Source: Alphaproteobacteria bacterium (lineage in GTDB: Bacteria; Pseudomonadota; Alphaproteobacteria; Rs-D84). From it: a stretch of DNA of 64,000 bases. This document shows positions 27,353-36,085 of this stretch, in pieces (positions within the stretch are counted from its first letter, which is position 1; every line of letters begins with the position of its first letter). The notes under the pieces were generated by a model that had not been told where the DNA came from, searched no databases, and saw only the letters and a list, made by a program, of their open reading frames with translations. The DNA lies in NCBI GenBank assembly GCA_017629245.1, contig JAGBXO010000002.1, positions 117,846-181,845 of the forward strand, in the 5' to 3' direction. The translations under genes and the position numbers were made by a program.

Positions 27353-29617
27353 ATGGCAAAGAATTCTAAATTTTTACCCGACAGTGTTTCGGGGGCGTTG
27401 AAAAGTTTGCTGTCCCGCATGTTTGGTGGGGTGGTATGTGTATTTGGTGCATGGGCGACATTGGCGTTGATTTTCTATAACCCATATTTAGACGGGGTTA
27501 GTGTGGCCAGTTCGTTTGGGGTACAATCTTGGATGGGGAATCTGGTTGGGTCAATCAGATGGTTAGTTGGAACTGTGCCGGGTGTGTTTTTATTTATGTG
27601 TTTATCACGGTGGGGTTTGGTCAAGGCATTGGGAATGGTGGGCAGTGAAACACCAGAATATAATTTCTTGCGTGTATTTATTGCGCTGTGTGTTGGGGCT
27701 GTTGGTTTTGGATTGGTATCACCCAGTGCGACATATGGTGGAATTTTTGGTGCTATCGCAGCAAATGATTTGATGTTTGTGATGGGAAAAATAGCGATTT
27801 TACCGGGAATTTTATGTCTGGTTGCGTTTATGTGGATGGGGGGCGTGTTGTTGCATATTAAATGGGCACATTTGCGTATGGCAATGCGGATAACATGGCG
27901 TTGGATTCGTTGGCTGGGCAGTGCGTTTCATTTAACACGTGCCGAAGGTGCGACCACTGTATTTGAAGATGATAAAACAATAGAAGAAGAACCAGAAGCA
28001 CCCAAGGAAAGTGAAGCGCCTAAGAAAGTAAGACGCGGTTTGTTGGGACGTAAAAGCATAAAGGCTGTAGCGGCTGTTGCGCCTAAGGTGGCAGAGGCCA
28101 CGCCTAAAAAAGTTCGTGCAACATCGGTCTATAAATTGCCAGATACGAAATTGTTGGAACGGTCTAATTTTAGCAAATATGTTGTGACACCAGAACTGAA
28201 GCAAAATGCCCGCAGTATGGAGGTGAAATTTGCCCAATATGGCGTGCGTGGCAAGGTTGTGGGTATCAAACCGGGGCCGATTGTGACACTGTATGAATTT
28301 ATGCCAGATGATGGTACGCGTATGGCCGATGTTAATAAGACTGTGACTGATATGACGCGCGCAATGGCAACAGAAAGTATTCGTATTGCGCATATTCCGC
28401 GCACTCAATTGATTGGTGTGGAAATGGTTAATGCCAAGCGTCAGACCGTGCGTTATCGTGGCCTGATGGAAGATGAATTGTTTGTTGATACAAAATACAA
28501 AATTCCATTGGCGTTGGGTGTGGATATTGGTGGAAATCCAATGTACTTTGATTTGGCAAAGATGCCGCACATGTTGGTTGCAGGGCGTACAGGGTCGGGT
28601 AAGTCTGTATTTGTTCAGTCAATTATTACATCGATTGTTTATCATTTTACGCCTGATAAATGTAAACTGATTATTATTGACCCCAAGGGGGTGGACTTTG
28701 GATTTTGGGATGATATTCCACATTTGATTACACCAATTGTAAAGTTAGAACCAGAACCAGCAGTTAATGCGCTGAAATGGGCGGTGCGTGAAATGGAAGA
28801 ACGGTACAAGCAATTGCAGGTTCTGAATGCGCGCAATATTGAAAGTTATAACGAAACTGCTGCGCAAAAACGCGCTGCGGGTGAAAGAATGACCAAGCAG
28901 GTCGCTGTTGGTACAGACCCCGAGACAGGTGAACTATTATTCGAAACCCAAGAAATAGATTTATCTGATATGCCGTATATGGTCATTATTATTGACGAGG
29001 TTGCAGATTTGATGAGCCTGGCCCGCAAGGATGTAGAAGCGTGCGTACAACGCATTGCACAAAAGGCGCGCGCGGCTGGTATTCACCTGGTGATGGCGAC
29101 CCAACGACCAGACGCGACAACAATTACAGGTGTTATCAAGGCGAATTTCCCAACACGTATTTCTTTCCAGGCGCGCAGTCGCATTGACAGTGTGACATGT
29201 CTGGGCGAAGGTGGGGCAGAACAATTGCTGGCCATGGGGGATATGTTGTTTAGTGAGGCAGGACGTGTTCCAGTGCGTATCCACGGGGCATTTATCGATG
29301 ACCGCGAGTTAACGCAAATTGGTAATTTCCTGCGCAGTCAGGGTACGCCAGAATATGCCGAAGGTGTGACCGACGGCGAAGGTGGTGGGGATGTTCCTGG
29401 TATGCCAGGTGCAATTCCAGGTGGTGGTGGAGATAAGGAAGCAGACCTGTATGAACGCGCCAAAGAATGTGTTATTCGTGATAAAAAGCCGACAATTTCA
29501 TATATTCAGCGTCGTCTGCAAATTGGATATAACAAGGCAGCCGGATTTATGGAACGCATGGAACAAGATGGGATTGTGTCGGCGCCGGATGCAAACAACA
29601 AGCGTCATATCCTTTAA
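27353..29617 (+). CDS. ftsK: DNA translocase FtsK
   Basis: FtsK couples septation to chromosome segregation and activates XerCD at dif. The 754-residue protein has four N-terminal membrane helices (about 20-165), a short charged linker (about 205-255), the alpha/beta motor with Walker A AGRTGSGKSVFVQ and Walker B VIIIDEVADLM, and a C-terminal gamma winged-helix domain (about 690-754, RAKECVIRDKKPTISYIQR split around the first helix). The linker is much shorter than in E. coli, as in many alphaproteobacteria. A XerD-like recombinase is encoded at 49783-50634. Confidence 0.95.
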   Translation: MAKNSKFLPDSVSGALKSLLSRMFGGVVCVFGAWATLALIFYNPYLDGVSVASSFGVQSWMGNLVGSIRWLVGTVPGVFLFMCLSRWGLVKALGMVGSETPEYNFLRVFIALCVGAVGFGLVSPSATYGGIFGAIAANDLMFVMGKIAILPGILCLVAFMWMGGVLLHIKWAHLRMAMRITWRWIRWLGSAFHLTRAEGATTVFEDDKTIEEEPEAPKESEAPKKVRRGLLGRKSIKAVAAVAPKVAEATPKKVRATSVYKLPDTKLLERSNFSKYVVTPELKQNARSMEVKFAQYGVRGKVVGIKPGPIVTLYEFMPDDGTRMADVNKTVTDMTRAMATESIRIAHIPRTQLIGVEMVNAKRQTVRYRGLMEDELFVDTKYKIPLALGVDIGGNPMYFDLAKMPHMLVAGRTGSGKSVFVQSIITSIVYHFTPDKCKLIIIDPKGVDFGFWDDIPHLITPIVKLEPEPAVNALKWAVREMEERYKQLQVLNARNIESYNETAAQKRAAGERMTKQVAVGTDPETGELLFETQEIDLSDMPYMVIIIDEVADLMSLARKDVEACVQRIAQKARAAGIHLVMATQRPDATTITGVIKANFPTRISFQARSRIDSVTCLGEGGAEQLLAMGDMLFSEAGRVPVRIHGAFIDDRELTQIGNFLRSQGTPEYAEGVTDGEGGGDVPGMPGAIPGGGGDKEADLYERAKECVIRDKKPTISYIQRRLQIGYNKAAGFMERMEQDGIVSAPDANNKRHIL

Positions 29618-29723
29618 AATTAAATATAATAATTCATCTATGGGTGGGGGCGACATCTCATGTAGCGTTATGTACACTACGATGTCGCCCCCACCCTATA
29701 TCTAAATCATTCTATTTAATTTT
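29616..29723. repeat. Variable-arm palindromic element 2
   Basis: The frame is of the second subtype (AATTCATCT...ATCTAAATCATTCT). ATCT repeats are at 29636-29639 and 29700-29703, the left arm at 29640-29656, the core at 29657-29681 (one base longer than usual) and the right arm at 29682-29699. The arms are GC-rich and complementary apart from one extra base. The element overlaps the ftsK stop codon and is in tandem with element 3. Confidence 0.85.
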
Positions 29724-29830
29724 GAAATTAAATATAATGGCATATCTAAAGCGGGTTGGTAATGGCTCATGTAACTTCTGTACACTACGATTCCCCCATT
29801 CACTTTATCTATACCATTATCTTTAATTTT
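29724..29830. repeat. Variable-arm palindromic element 3 (mismatched, chimeric)
   Basis: The frame and ATCT repeats (29744-29747 and 29807-29810) are intact. The left arm (29748-29765) and the core (29766-29789) are identical to element 1, but the right arm (29790-29806, ATTCCCCCATTCACTTT) is not complementary to the left arm. It is followed by the CCCCG-TTG-AGGG tail. Confidence 0.85.
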
Positions 29831-29848
29831 ACCCCGTTGTAGGGTGGC

Positions 29849-29877
29849 TTGTTTGTATAATGTTTTTATGGTATAAT
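29849..29877 (+). promoter_or_regulatory. Promoter of the 182-residue protein gene
   Basis: TTGTTT (29849-29854) and TATAAT (29872-29877) are separated by 17 bp; a second TATAAT lies at 29856-29861. The AAAGGAG ribosome site follows. Confidence 0.5.
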
Positions 29878-29897
29878 GACTTAGAAAGGAGATTCTT

Positions 29898-30446
29898 ATG
29901 TCAAAAAAACAGGAAATTGCAGCATTAAAAGAGGTTTTAACAGCACTGGCGGACAGTAATAATACAATATATGCAGAAACAGTTGAAGCACAATCAGATG
30001 ATGGACGTAATTGGCGTTACCGTGTGAATGGTACAGAAGGAAAGTATATTTTGCCATCTAAGAATAAGCGTGATGTTTCAAATTCAATTGCCGCGCATGT
30101 AAACAGTTTTAAGATTGGCAAAGATATTTCTGTGCGTACCGTTCGTGGAAAATGGGTCATTCGTACCCCAAAATGGGAGGTTCGATATGATCTGCAAACA
30201 GAAGAATTGAATGGTTTGTTGTCCGCGTTGCGTAAACGGTACGAAGGTAAGTCTTTGACAGATAGTCTTTATCGTTTGCGTACACATTGCCAAGACGATG
30301 AATTGCGCGAATTTGCCAAGAATTTGAAAGAAGCAAAGACAACAAAAAAATCTAAATATGAAAAAGCAATTGAAAATTTGAAAAGTTTGGGGGTTGAACC
30401 AAATAGGTTGATGGAATATATTAAGAAAAATCAAAAAGATATATAG
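29898..30446 (+). CDS. Unknown 182-residue protein
   Basis: This is a basic, soluble protein without a signal peptide. The centre (about 25-95) is strand-rich with repeated R/K-W motifs (NWRYRVNG, GKWVIRTPKWEVRYD). The C-terminal half is helical and Lys-rich, ending in a possible coiled coil. The charge suggests nucleic-acid binding, which is a guess. It is a monocistronic unit between a promoter and a clear terminator, with an AAAGGAG ribosome site. Confidence 0.6.
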   Translation: MSKKQEIAALKEVLTALADSNNTIYAETVEAQSDDGRNWRYRVNGTEGKYILPSKNKRDVSNSIAAHVNSFKIGKDISVRTVRGKWVIRTPKWEVRYDLQTEELNGLLSALRKRYEGKSLTDSLYRLRTHCQDDELREFAKNLKEAKTTKKSKYEKAIENLKSLGVEPNRLMEYIKKNQKDI

Positions 30447-30456
30447 TGTTTGTATG

Positions 30457-30482
30457 CTGGGGATGTTAGTCCCCAGTTTTTT
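30457..30482 (+). terminator. Intrinsic terminator
   Basis: A CTGGGGA/TCCCCAG stem with a 6-nt loop is followed by TTTTTT, 11 bases after the stop of the 182-residue protein gene. Confidence 0.88.
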
Positions 30483-30563
30483 AATAATGCGAACATAGTC
30501 GGGGATTTTTGGCTTTTTTATGTGCAGGTTTTATGATATAATTTTTTCAAAAGGAGATTAATT

Positions 30564-31832
30564 ATGAAAAAAACATTTTTGGGTATCGCAGGTGTTTTAT
30601 CTGTCTTGACGGTTTTAAATGCAAATGCTGCAACAAATTCAGGTGCGCGCGCCGCGTCCAGTGCAAACTTATCTGGGGCACCGGCCACACGTACGCGTGA
30701 AAAGGTGAACTATCAGAAATATCAGACGCGTACAACAACAAAAACATATGAATCAAAAGATACAGGGGATTTGTATTATACAAAACCCGCAAATCGTAGC
30801 GCGCTGTATAAACAGTACGAAGGGGCAAATTCTTCTTCTGCGCGTGCAACAAAAACGACAAAACGCACAACACGCAGTGAAAAAGTTGTTAATAAATTAA
30901 CGCGTAAATATTTTATCGCGCATCCATTCTATCAGCCGTTGGGTGGTGTGTTTGGTTCTGTGACCGATTTGGGTTATACAATGGGGTCGTATGATTTTAC
31001 AATTAATCAAACTGTACCTGTTTATGATATTTCAAGTGGAACAGCCGTTCCGGTTTATCCATTAAATGGTTTGGGTGGCAAATGGGATATGACCCGTCTG
31101 TCAATCAAAGAAGATTTCAGTTATGGTATTACAGATACTATTGCAGTAATGGGTATGGCTGAATTTGATATGGACGATTATAAATTTGAATGGGAAGATA
31201 ATTCACCGTCTGATGAAATGGATGACAGTGGGCTGAATCTGTTTGGTATTGGTGGTCAATGGCGTTTCATAGATAATGAAAAATGGATTGGTATGGCGTC
31301 TGCATACTATCAGCATCAACAGGATATTTCTAATAACTTTTTGTTAGAGGCGAAGTTTGGATATAAAATCGCGTCCTCAACTGTCTATGGTTTGGCGCGT
31401 GGATGGTATCTGGCGTTGGACGGTAATTCATATGGTAATGGGGTAGAAGGTACCGACGCAAATGGTGTTCCAGCACTGATGTATATCCCATATCAGGTTG
31501 GTGATGACAAGGCCATGTATTTTGAAGGCGGAATGGGTGTGTTCAGTGTGCTGAACAAGGATTGGACGCTGAATCTGGAAGGTGTCTTTGGTCACTATGA
31601 TTGGCATAATTCTGCAACAATCAAGGGCGCAATCGGATGGCAGCCAAATGATTGGTTTGCGTTGAATCTGTATGCTAAGACTGTTTTCTATGACAGTGCC
31701 GATGGTAAGGAATTAGATCTTTTCTGGATGGAGCCAAGTGTTGGATTGGAAGCATTGACCAAAATTGGTACGGTTGATTTGGATAAATATTCTGAAACAT
31801 CAATTGGTTTGCAGGTTATGTTCCAATTCTAA
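30564..31832 (+). CDS. Outer-membrane beta-barrel protein, unknown substrate
   Basis: The 422-residue product has a signal peptide (MKKTFLGIAGVLSVLTVLNANA), a disordered Thr/Arg/Lys-rich region (about 25-110) and a barrel of alternating strands from about 115 to the C-terminal Phe (MFQF), the usual signal for BAM insertion. Aromatic residues border the strands. I do not recognise a specific family. It has an AAAGGAG ribosome site and a TATAAT at 30537-30542, and ends at a strong terminator. The long disordered N-terminal extension is unusual for a simple porin. Confidence 0.72.
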   Translation: MKKTFLGIAGVLSVLTVLNANAATNSGARAASSANLSGAPATRTREKVNYQKYQTRTTTKTYESKDTGDLYYTKPANRSALYKQYEGANSSSARATKTTKRTTRSEKVVNKLTRKYFIAHPFYQPLGGVFGSVTDLGYTMGSYDFTINQTVPVYDISSGTAVPVYPLNGLGGKWDMTRLSIKEDFSYGITDTIAVMGMAEFDMDDYKFEWEDNSPSDEMDDSGLNLFGIGGQWRFIDNEKWIGMASAYYQHQQDISNNFLLEAKFGYKIASSTVYGLARGWYLALDGNSYGNGVEGTDANGVPALMYIPYQVGDDKAMYFEGGMGVFSVLNKDWTLNLEGVFGHYDWHNSATIKGAIGWQPNDWFALNLYAKTVFYDSADGKELDLFWMEPSVGLEALTKIGTVDLDKYSETSIGLQVMFQF

Positions 31833-31841
31833 TTCAGTGTG

Positions 31842-31876
31842 AATTGCGCCCCGTTTTTTGGGGCGCAATTTCTGTT
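31842..31876 (+). terminator. Intrinsic terminator between two outer-membrane protein genes
   Basis: An 11-bp stem (AATTGCGCCCC/GGGGCGCAATT) with a T-rich loop is followed by TCTGTTTTTA. Confidence 0.75.
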
Positions 31877-31901
31877 TTTATTGCGGGGAGAGGGGGCGCA
31901 A

Positions 31902-32639
31902 ATGCGTAAATTTTTATCTGTTTTTTTGTTGTCAACATGTGTATTAATACCATCATTATCGCATGCAAATGATTTATCACTGGATACATCTGACCCATTG
32001 TTTATTTTGGGGGACGATGGGATTTTATCTCAGTCTTCGATAACATATTGGGATCATATTTTACGTGCAGGGCAATCTGTGTCTTATGGTATGAATAATC
32101 GATTAACAATCGGTGCAAATGTTCATTATCAGCATGACTTTAATGGCCCAGAAGATGGTTTTTCTGCAATTGATTTAGGTGCAACGTATCGTATTGGGAT
32201 GGCTGATGATAATGATGCGCGTGTAATATCAGATGTTCTGTTCGGATTTAAATTTGGTGGCAGTTCACGTGTGCGTACGCCGGATTATGCAGATTCAACA
32301 TATTATGCGGGGGTGCGCTTTGGGCGTCAATGGGTTGGTATGACATTAGCTGCGACCATTAAATCGACATGGGTTTTTGATGATACCCGAGGTGTTGCGT
32401 TTTTGGACTTTATGCCCGAGGCATATTTTCGTATTGCGCCCGATTGGCGGTTGGGTACAGGTTTGACCTTTCGTAAGGCGACGCACAAAGACCCCATAGA
32501 TGATACAGATTTTGACCAGGAATGGTTGCATGCCAAGTTGGTTCGTCAATATGGCCACACCCAGTATATAGGTCACATGGATTTTGAATTTGAATCCGAT
32601 GATGTACAGGTGGGGGCACGCATCAACATACTGTTCTAA
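31902..32639 (+). CDS. Small outer-membrane beta-barrel protein
   Basis: The 245-residue product starts with a signal peptide (MRKFLSVFLLSTCVLIPSLSHA). The mature part is strand-rich (NRLTIGANVHYQHDF, AIDLGATYRIGMAD, YYAGVRFGRQWVGMTL) and ends in NILF, a BAM-type terminal strand. The start at 31902 follows GAGGGGGC; the earlier in-frame ATG lies inside the preceding terminator. It resembles the barrel part of the upstream gene in style but no clear homology could be established by eye. Palindromic element 4 begins at its stop codon. Confidence 0.68.
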   Translation: MRKFLSVFLLSTCVLIPSLSHANDLSLDTSDPLFILGDDGILSQSSITYWDHILRAGQSVSYGMNNRLTIGANVHYQHDFNGPEDGFSAIDLGATYRIGMADDNDARVISDVLFGFKFGGSSRVRTPDYADSTYYAGVRFGRQWVGMTLAATIKSTWVFDDTRGVAFLDFMPEAYFRIAPDWRLGTGLTFRKATHKDPIDDTDFDQEWLHAKLVRQYGHTQYIGHMDFEFESDDVQVGARINILF

Positions 32640-32744
32640 AAAATAAAATCTAATGGCATATCTGCTTGTTGTTGGCTCGCTCATGTAGCGTTTGTACACT
32701 ACGCTCGACAACAACTGCGCATCTACGCCATTAGATTTTATTTT
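32640..32744. repeat. Variable-arm palindromic element 4
   Basis: The outer arms pair over 17 bases (AAAATAAAATCTAATGG). ATCT repeats are at 32660-32663 and 32721-32724, the left arm at 32664-32679, the core at 32680-32703 and the right arm at 32704-32720. The variable arms share a GTTGTTG/CAACAAC stem but pair less perfectly near the core than in other copies. Confidence 0.83.
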
Positions 32745-32766
32745 TTTACCGCAGGGGGTTGTGGTA

Positions 32767-32806
32767 TTAGAATAAATTTCATCTAAATCATTTTCTTTTA
32801 CTTTGT
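32767..32806. repeat. Possible empty frame of the palindromic element
   Basis: TTTCATCTAAATCATT resembles the left and right frame arms of elements 2 and 6 joined at a single ATCT (32781-32784), with no variable arms and no core. The right arm matches in 16 of 20 positions by eye. The region is AT-rich, so chance similarity is possible. Confidence 0.4.
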
Positions 32807-32808
32807 TC

Positions 32809-32836
32809 TTGATTTTGTTTTCATTTAGTATATAAT
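32809..32836 (+). promoter_or_regulatory. Promoter of the tRNA-Gly/tRNA-Tyr unit
   Basis: TTGATT (32809-32814) and TATAAT (32831-32836) have a 16-bp spacer, 20 bases before the first tRNA. Confidence 0.68.
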
Positions 32837-32856
32837 CACAGGGCTTTGAATTTGTT

Positions 32857-32931
32857 GCGGGCATAGTACAAAGGCTAGTATGCAAGCCTTCCAAGCTTGA
32901 AATGCGGGTTCGATTCCCGCTGCCCGCACCA
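32857..32931 (+). tRNA. tRNA-Gly (TCC)
   Basis: The acceptor stem is GCGGGCA/TGCCCGC, the anticodon stem CAAGC/GCTTG with loop CTTCCAA (anticodon TCC), the T loop GTTCGATTC is intact, and A73-CCA is encoded. Confidence 0.93.
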
Positions 32932-32937
32932 AGGATT

Positions 32938-33024
32938 GGGCGTGCGCCGGAGTTGGAGAGCCGGGGCAGACTGTAAATCTGTTGGCTTAAGCCTGAGCTG
33001 GTTCGAATCCAGCCACTCCCACCA
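32938..33024 (+). tRNA. tRNA-Tyr (GTA)
   Basis: This is an 87-nt class II tRNA with a long variable arm. The anticodon stem GCAGA/TCTGT has loop CTGTAAA (anticodon GTA), the D stem is CCGG/CCGG, and the T arm GCTGGTTCGAATCCAGC is perfect. The acceptor GGGCGTG/CACTCCC has one C-T mismatch at position 4. It starts six bases after tRNA-Gly, so the two are processed from one transcript. Confidence 0.88.
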
Positions 33025-33027
33025 CTA

Positions 33028-33064
33028 AAAATAAATGGTCGCTGAAAGGCGGCCATTTATTTTT
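33028..33064. terminator. Bidirectional terminator after the tRNA pair
   Basis: A 15-bp stem (AAAATAAATGGTCGC/GCGGCCATTTATTTT, one G-U) has A-rich and T-rich ends, serving the tRNA transcript and the convergent LpoA-like gene. Confidence 0.85.
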
Positions 33065-33087
33065 GGTGTGTTGTATTTCGTTTTTCT

Positions 33088-34689
33088 TTATTCTTCAATC
33101 TCATACTCATCAATGTATGAGCGGTTGACTGATTCTAGTTTTACGGGTTTATAGTTTTCTGATTTTATTGGCGCGCTGTCGTCTTCGGGCAAAAATGCAA
33201 TGATTTGACTGCGTTGGAATTTTGTGGGTTTTGTGATGTTTGTTCCGATTGTTTTACTGCGATATTTTGAGCGCAGGCGTTCGGGAATTTGAATATAATT
33301 ATCTGGGTCAATTCCATCTGTTTGTAATTCCATTGGGTCGGCGGGTTCTATGTGACGCTGTTCAATATTATACAGTGGTGTCATGAAATTTGTGGCGGCG
33401 GGTTTTACAACCTGGGGGGTGCCAGATGCATTTAATTTCATAATGCGCAGGGCGCGTTCATTGTCGCCAGTCGGTTTCAGGCGGAACAGACCGTCGGTAC
33501 CGATATAACCACTGGGGTCCAATAAATATGCAACATTAGATTTGTTGGAATACATCATGCCAATTGCCATGTTGGCTGCGTCATATCCAAATGATGCCAA
33601 TCTGTTTGGTTGTGCGCCGGACATTTGTTCATAGACCAGACTGAATTCGGGGGCGGGGTCAGACAGTGTTGCAAATTTTGCCCCCCCCATTGTCAGGTCA
33701 GATGTTATGTCAGATCCGTCCCACATTGTTGTGCCATAGAATTTTGCGTCAGATGCACCCACATTATAATAACGCAAAAATGATGCCAGTGATTTTGTGT
33801 CGTCGCCACTGCCCAGGAATAAAATTGCATTATAGGGCAGGTGACCGATGGCTTCGGTCTTGGATAATTTATCCAACTGTATATTCAGTCGTGATTTTTC
33901 AATTGCGGTTAATTGTTCGTTTATCAATATGTCTGATAAAACCTGGCGGGCGCGCGTGTGGGCCGCAGTGCGCGCATTGTGCAATGATGCGTCAATGGCG
34001 GTGTTCTTGATAGAATCTGTGTCGCGTTCGTTATAGTAAAATACGCCGACCGGTTCAATTTCAGAAATTTCAGCTGCGCGCAGGGCGGTGCCAGCCATCA
34101 GGTGGCCAGAATCTGTGTCTGGGGCCATGATTATAAATTTTTTAATGTTGTCTGATTTCATTTCGCGAACAATTGATTCAACGCCATTGGTTGGCATCAG
34201 GGCAATTGTCATAACGCCATCACCGACCGCGGTTGCATCAGATGTAAATGATATAACCGGAATGTTTTCTGGTTTTGCATCGCGTACAATGCGTGCATTG
34301 TTTGCAAATACTGGGCCAACGATTACCTCTGGATTGCCGGCCAGTACAGTTTTTATTGTTTCTGATAAATTATCGGTTGTGTCATAGAAAGATACATTCA
34401 GATTCTTGGCGCCACTTTGTAAAATTGCGGTTTCAACAGATGTGCGGATTGTGCGACCAACGGGCGCGTTGTCACCAGACAGTGGTAACAGCACCGCCAT
34501 ATTATGTGTGGCATCAGATTGGACACTGTCCGTCAGTTGCCCATAAATTTGTGCAGGTTCACCAGCAGTCAGTGTACCGTATTCGCCAATCCAATCATTT
34601 TCAGGGCCTGATTTATCGCCTGTGCCTGCGCAACCCGCCAGGGCAAGTGCCAAAATAATATAACCAAAAATTCTGTTTTTAATAAGCAT
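33088..34689 (-). CDS. LpoA-like lipoprotein (penicillin-binding protein activator family)
   Basis: The 533-residue product has a lipoprotein signal ending LALAGC and then a periplasmic type I solute-binding fold (about 60-400; MAVLLPLSGDNAPVGRTIRTSVE, VIVGPVFANNARIV, FIIMAPDTDSG). The family includes LpoA/YraM, the outer-membrane activator of PBP1A. It is divergent from rsmI, the same neighbourhood as yraL-yraM in enterobacteria, which supports the assignment. The start at 34689 was chosen for the GGAT ribosome site and because the signal peptide begins there. The C-terminal 80 residues are disordered. A role as PBP activator is inferred from family and context. Confidence 0.78.
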   Translation of the reverse strand: MLIKNRIFGYIILALALAGCAGTGDKSGPENDWIGEYGTLTAGEPAQIYGQLTDSVQSDATHNMAVLLPLSGDNAPVGRTIRTSVETAILQSGAKNLNVSFYDTTDNLSETIKTVLAGNPEVIVGPVFANNARIVRDAKPENIPVISFTSDATAVGDGVMTIALMPTNGVESIVREMKSDNIKKFIIMAPDTDSGHLMAGTALRAAEISEIEPVGVFYYNERDTDSIKNTAIDASLHNARTAAHTRARQVLSDILINEQLTAIEKSRLNIQLDKLSKTEAIGHLPYNAILFLGSGDDTKSLASFLRYYNVGASDAKFYGTTMWDGSDITSDLTMGGAKFATLSDPAPEFSLVYEQMSGAQPNRLASFGYDAANMAIGMMYSNKSNVAYLLDPSGYIGTDGLFRLKPTGDNERALRIMKLNASGTPQVVKPAATNFMTPLYNIEQRHIEPADPMELQTDGIDPDNYIQIPERLRSKYRSKTIGTNITKPTKFQRSQIIAFLPEDDSAPIKSENYKPVKLESVNRSYIDEYEIEE

Positions 34690-34737
34690 TGAAAAATCCA
34701 TTTTATTTTGTATCATTTTACTATAAAAGGATTGTAA

Positions 34738-35538
34738 ATGCAAACAGGGCTTTATATTGTTGGTACACCGATTGGAAATTTGTCTGATATGTCGCCACGC
34801 GCGGTGCAGGTCTTGCAGGATGTGGATTTAATTGCCGCCGAAGATACGCGTGTGTTTGGTAAATTGGCGGCGCATTTTGATATCAAGACAAAGCGCGTTT
34901 CATGTCATGAACATAACGAACGCGATATTGTCCCAGAATTAATTGAAAAAATTCAAAATGGTGCGGCAATTGCATGTGTCAGTGATGCGGGAATGCCGGG
35001 AATTTCTGATCCTGGATTTCGTCTGGTGCGTGCGGCGCGTGCGGCAGATGTGCCAGTGTTTGTTGTGCCGGGGCCGGTTGCGTGTGTATCTGCGTTGGTT
35101 TTGTCGGGATTTGCGACAGATAGATTTACATTCTGTGGTTTCTTTGATGATAAAAAAATTCGCGATGATAATAAAATACCACATACAATTATTTATTATG
35201 AAAGTCCAAATCGTGTTATGGATACAATTGCAACAATGGCGCGCGTTATGCCAGAACGACAAATCGCAATTGTGCGTGAAATTACCAAGATTCATGAACA
35301 GGCGATTATTGGTTATCCGGCTGAATTATTAGACATTACACCACCACGGGGTGAAATTGTGATTGTTGTTGCGCCGCGTCCGGAAAAAAGAATGAGTGAT
35401 GCAGAGATTTCTGATATAGTTAATGATATTGCGGCGACTTCTATGAAAAGTGCTGCGGCAGAATTGGCCATGCGCACAGGGATTTCAAAAAAGGAAGCGT
35501 ACAAGCGTTTGCTAGACAAAGGTGGCGATAATGATTAA
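34738..35538 (+). CDS. rsmI: 16S rRNA (cytidine-1402-2'-O)-methyltransferase
   Basis: RsmI methylates the ribose of C1402 in 16S rRNA using SAM. The 266-residue protein carries the family motifs YIVGTPIGNLSDMSPRA, AEDTR, CVSDAGMPGISDPG and FVVPGPVA, and ends in a helical domain. It overlaps engB by eight bases. The shared region with the divergent LpoA-like gene (34690-34737) holds a TATAAA at 34722-34727. Confidence 0.95.
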   Translation: MQTGLYIVGTPIGNLSDMSPRAVQVLQDVDLIAAEDTRVFGKLAAHFDIKTKRVSCHEHNERDIVPELIEKIQNGAAIACVSDAGMPGISDPGFRLVRAARAADVPVFVVPGPVACVSALVLSGFATDRFTFCGFFDDKKIRDDNKIPHTIIYYESPNRVMDTIATMARVMPERQIAIVREITKIHEQAIIGYPAELLDITPPRGEIVIVVAPRPEKRMSDAEISDIVNDIAATSMKSAAAELAMRTGISKKEAYKRLLDKGGDND

Positions 35539-36085
35539 GTTTGTTGGCAGTTTTGAGACTGTAAAATCTTTGCCAAATTCACACTTTGCAGAATATGCAT
35601 TTATTGGGCGCAGTAATGTTGGAAAATCGTCACTGATAAATGCGGTGGTGGGTGCGCCGATTGCACGTACTTCTAATACACCAGGGCGTACACAAAGTTT
35701 GAATTTATTTAATATTGATGATCGCGTGATGGTCGTTGATTTGCCGGGTTATGGTTATGCCCGTGTGTCCAAGGTGGATGCAATGCGTTGGTTGAAAAGA
35801 TTAGAAGAATATTTATTGACGCGCGCGCAATTAAAGCGGCTGTTTATTCTGATAGATTCGCGAATCGGTGCCAAAGATGCAGATTTAGATTTGATGGATT
35901 TTTGTGATGCAAATGCAATTCCATATCAGATTGTGTACACAAAAAAAGATAAAAAAGTACGCGAAGTAAAACAGACAGAAATACTGCATACAGACCATGG
36001 CGCAATGTTGCCAGAAGTTTTGCAAACATCCGCGGAAAAGAAAACAGGTTTGGATTCGATAAAGGAAACACTTGGCATTAAATAA
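35531..36085 (+). CDS. engB: Ribosome-biogenesis GTPase EngB/YsxC
   Basis: EngB is an essential GTPase of large-subunit assembly. The 184-residue protein shows G1 GRSNVGKSSL, G2 region TSNTPGRTQ, G3 DLPGYGYA and G4 TKKDK. The start at 35531 overlaps the end of rsmI; a GTG nine bases earlier is an alternative. The gene overlaps addB by 14 bases. Confidence 0.95.
   Translation: MIKFVGSFETVKSLPNSHFAEYAFIGRSNVGKSSLINAVVGAPIARTSNTPGRTQSLNLFNIDDRVMVVDLPGYGYARVSKVDAMRWLKRLEEYLLTRAQLKRLFILIDSRIGAKDADLDLMDFCDANAIPYQIVYTKKDKKVREVKQTEILHTDHGAMLPEVLQTSAEKKTGLDSIKETLGIK

Noticed and set aside
27932..28570. Minus-strand 212-codon ORF within ftsK
   Set aside because: It is a shadow of ftsK with His/Thr-rich composition and no initiation signal.
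32346..33056. Minus-strand 236-codon ORF
   Set aside because: It runs antisense through an outer-membrane protein gene, element 4 and two tRNA genes, with no ribosome site.
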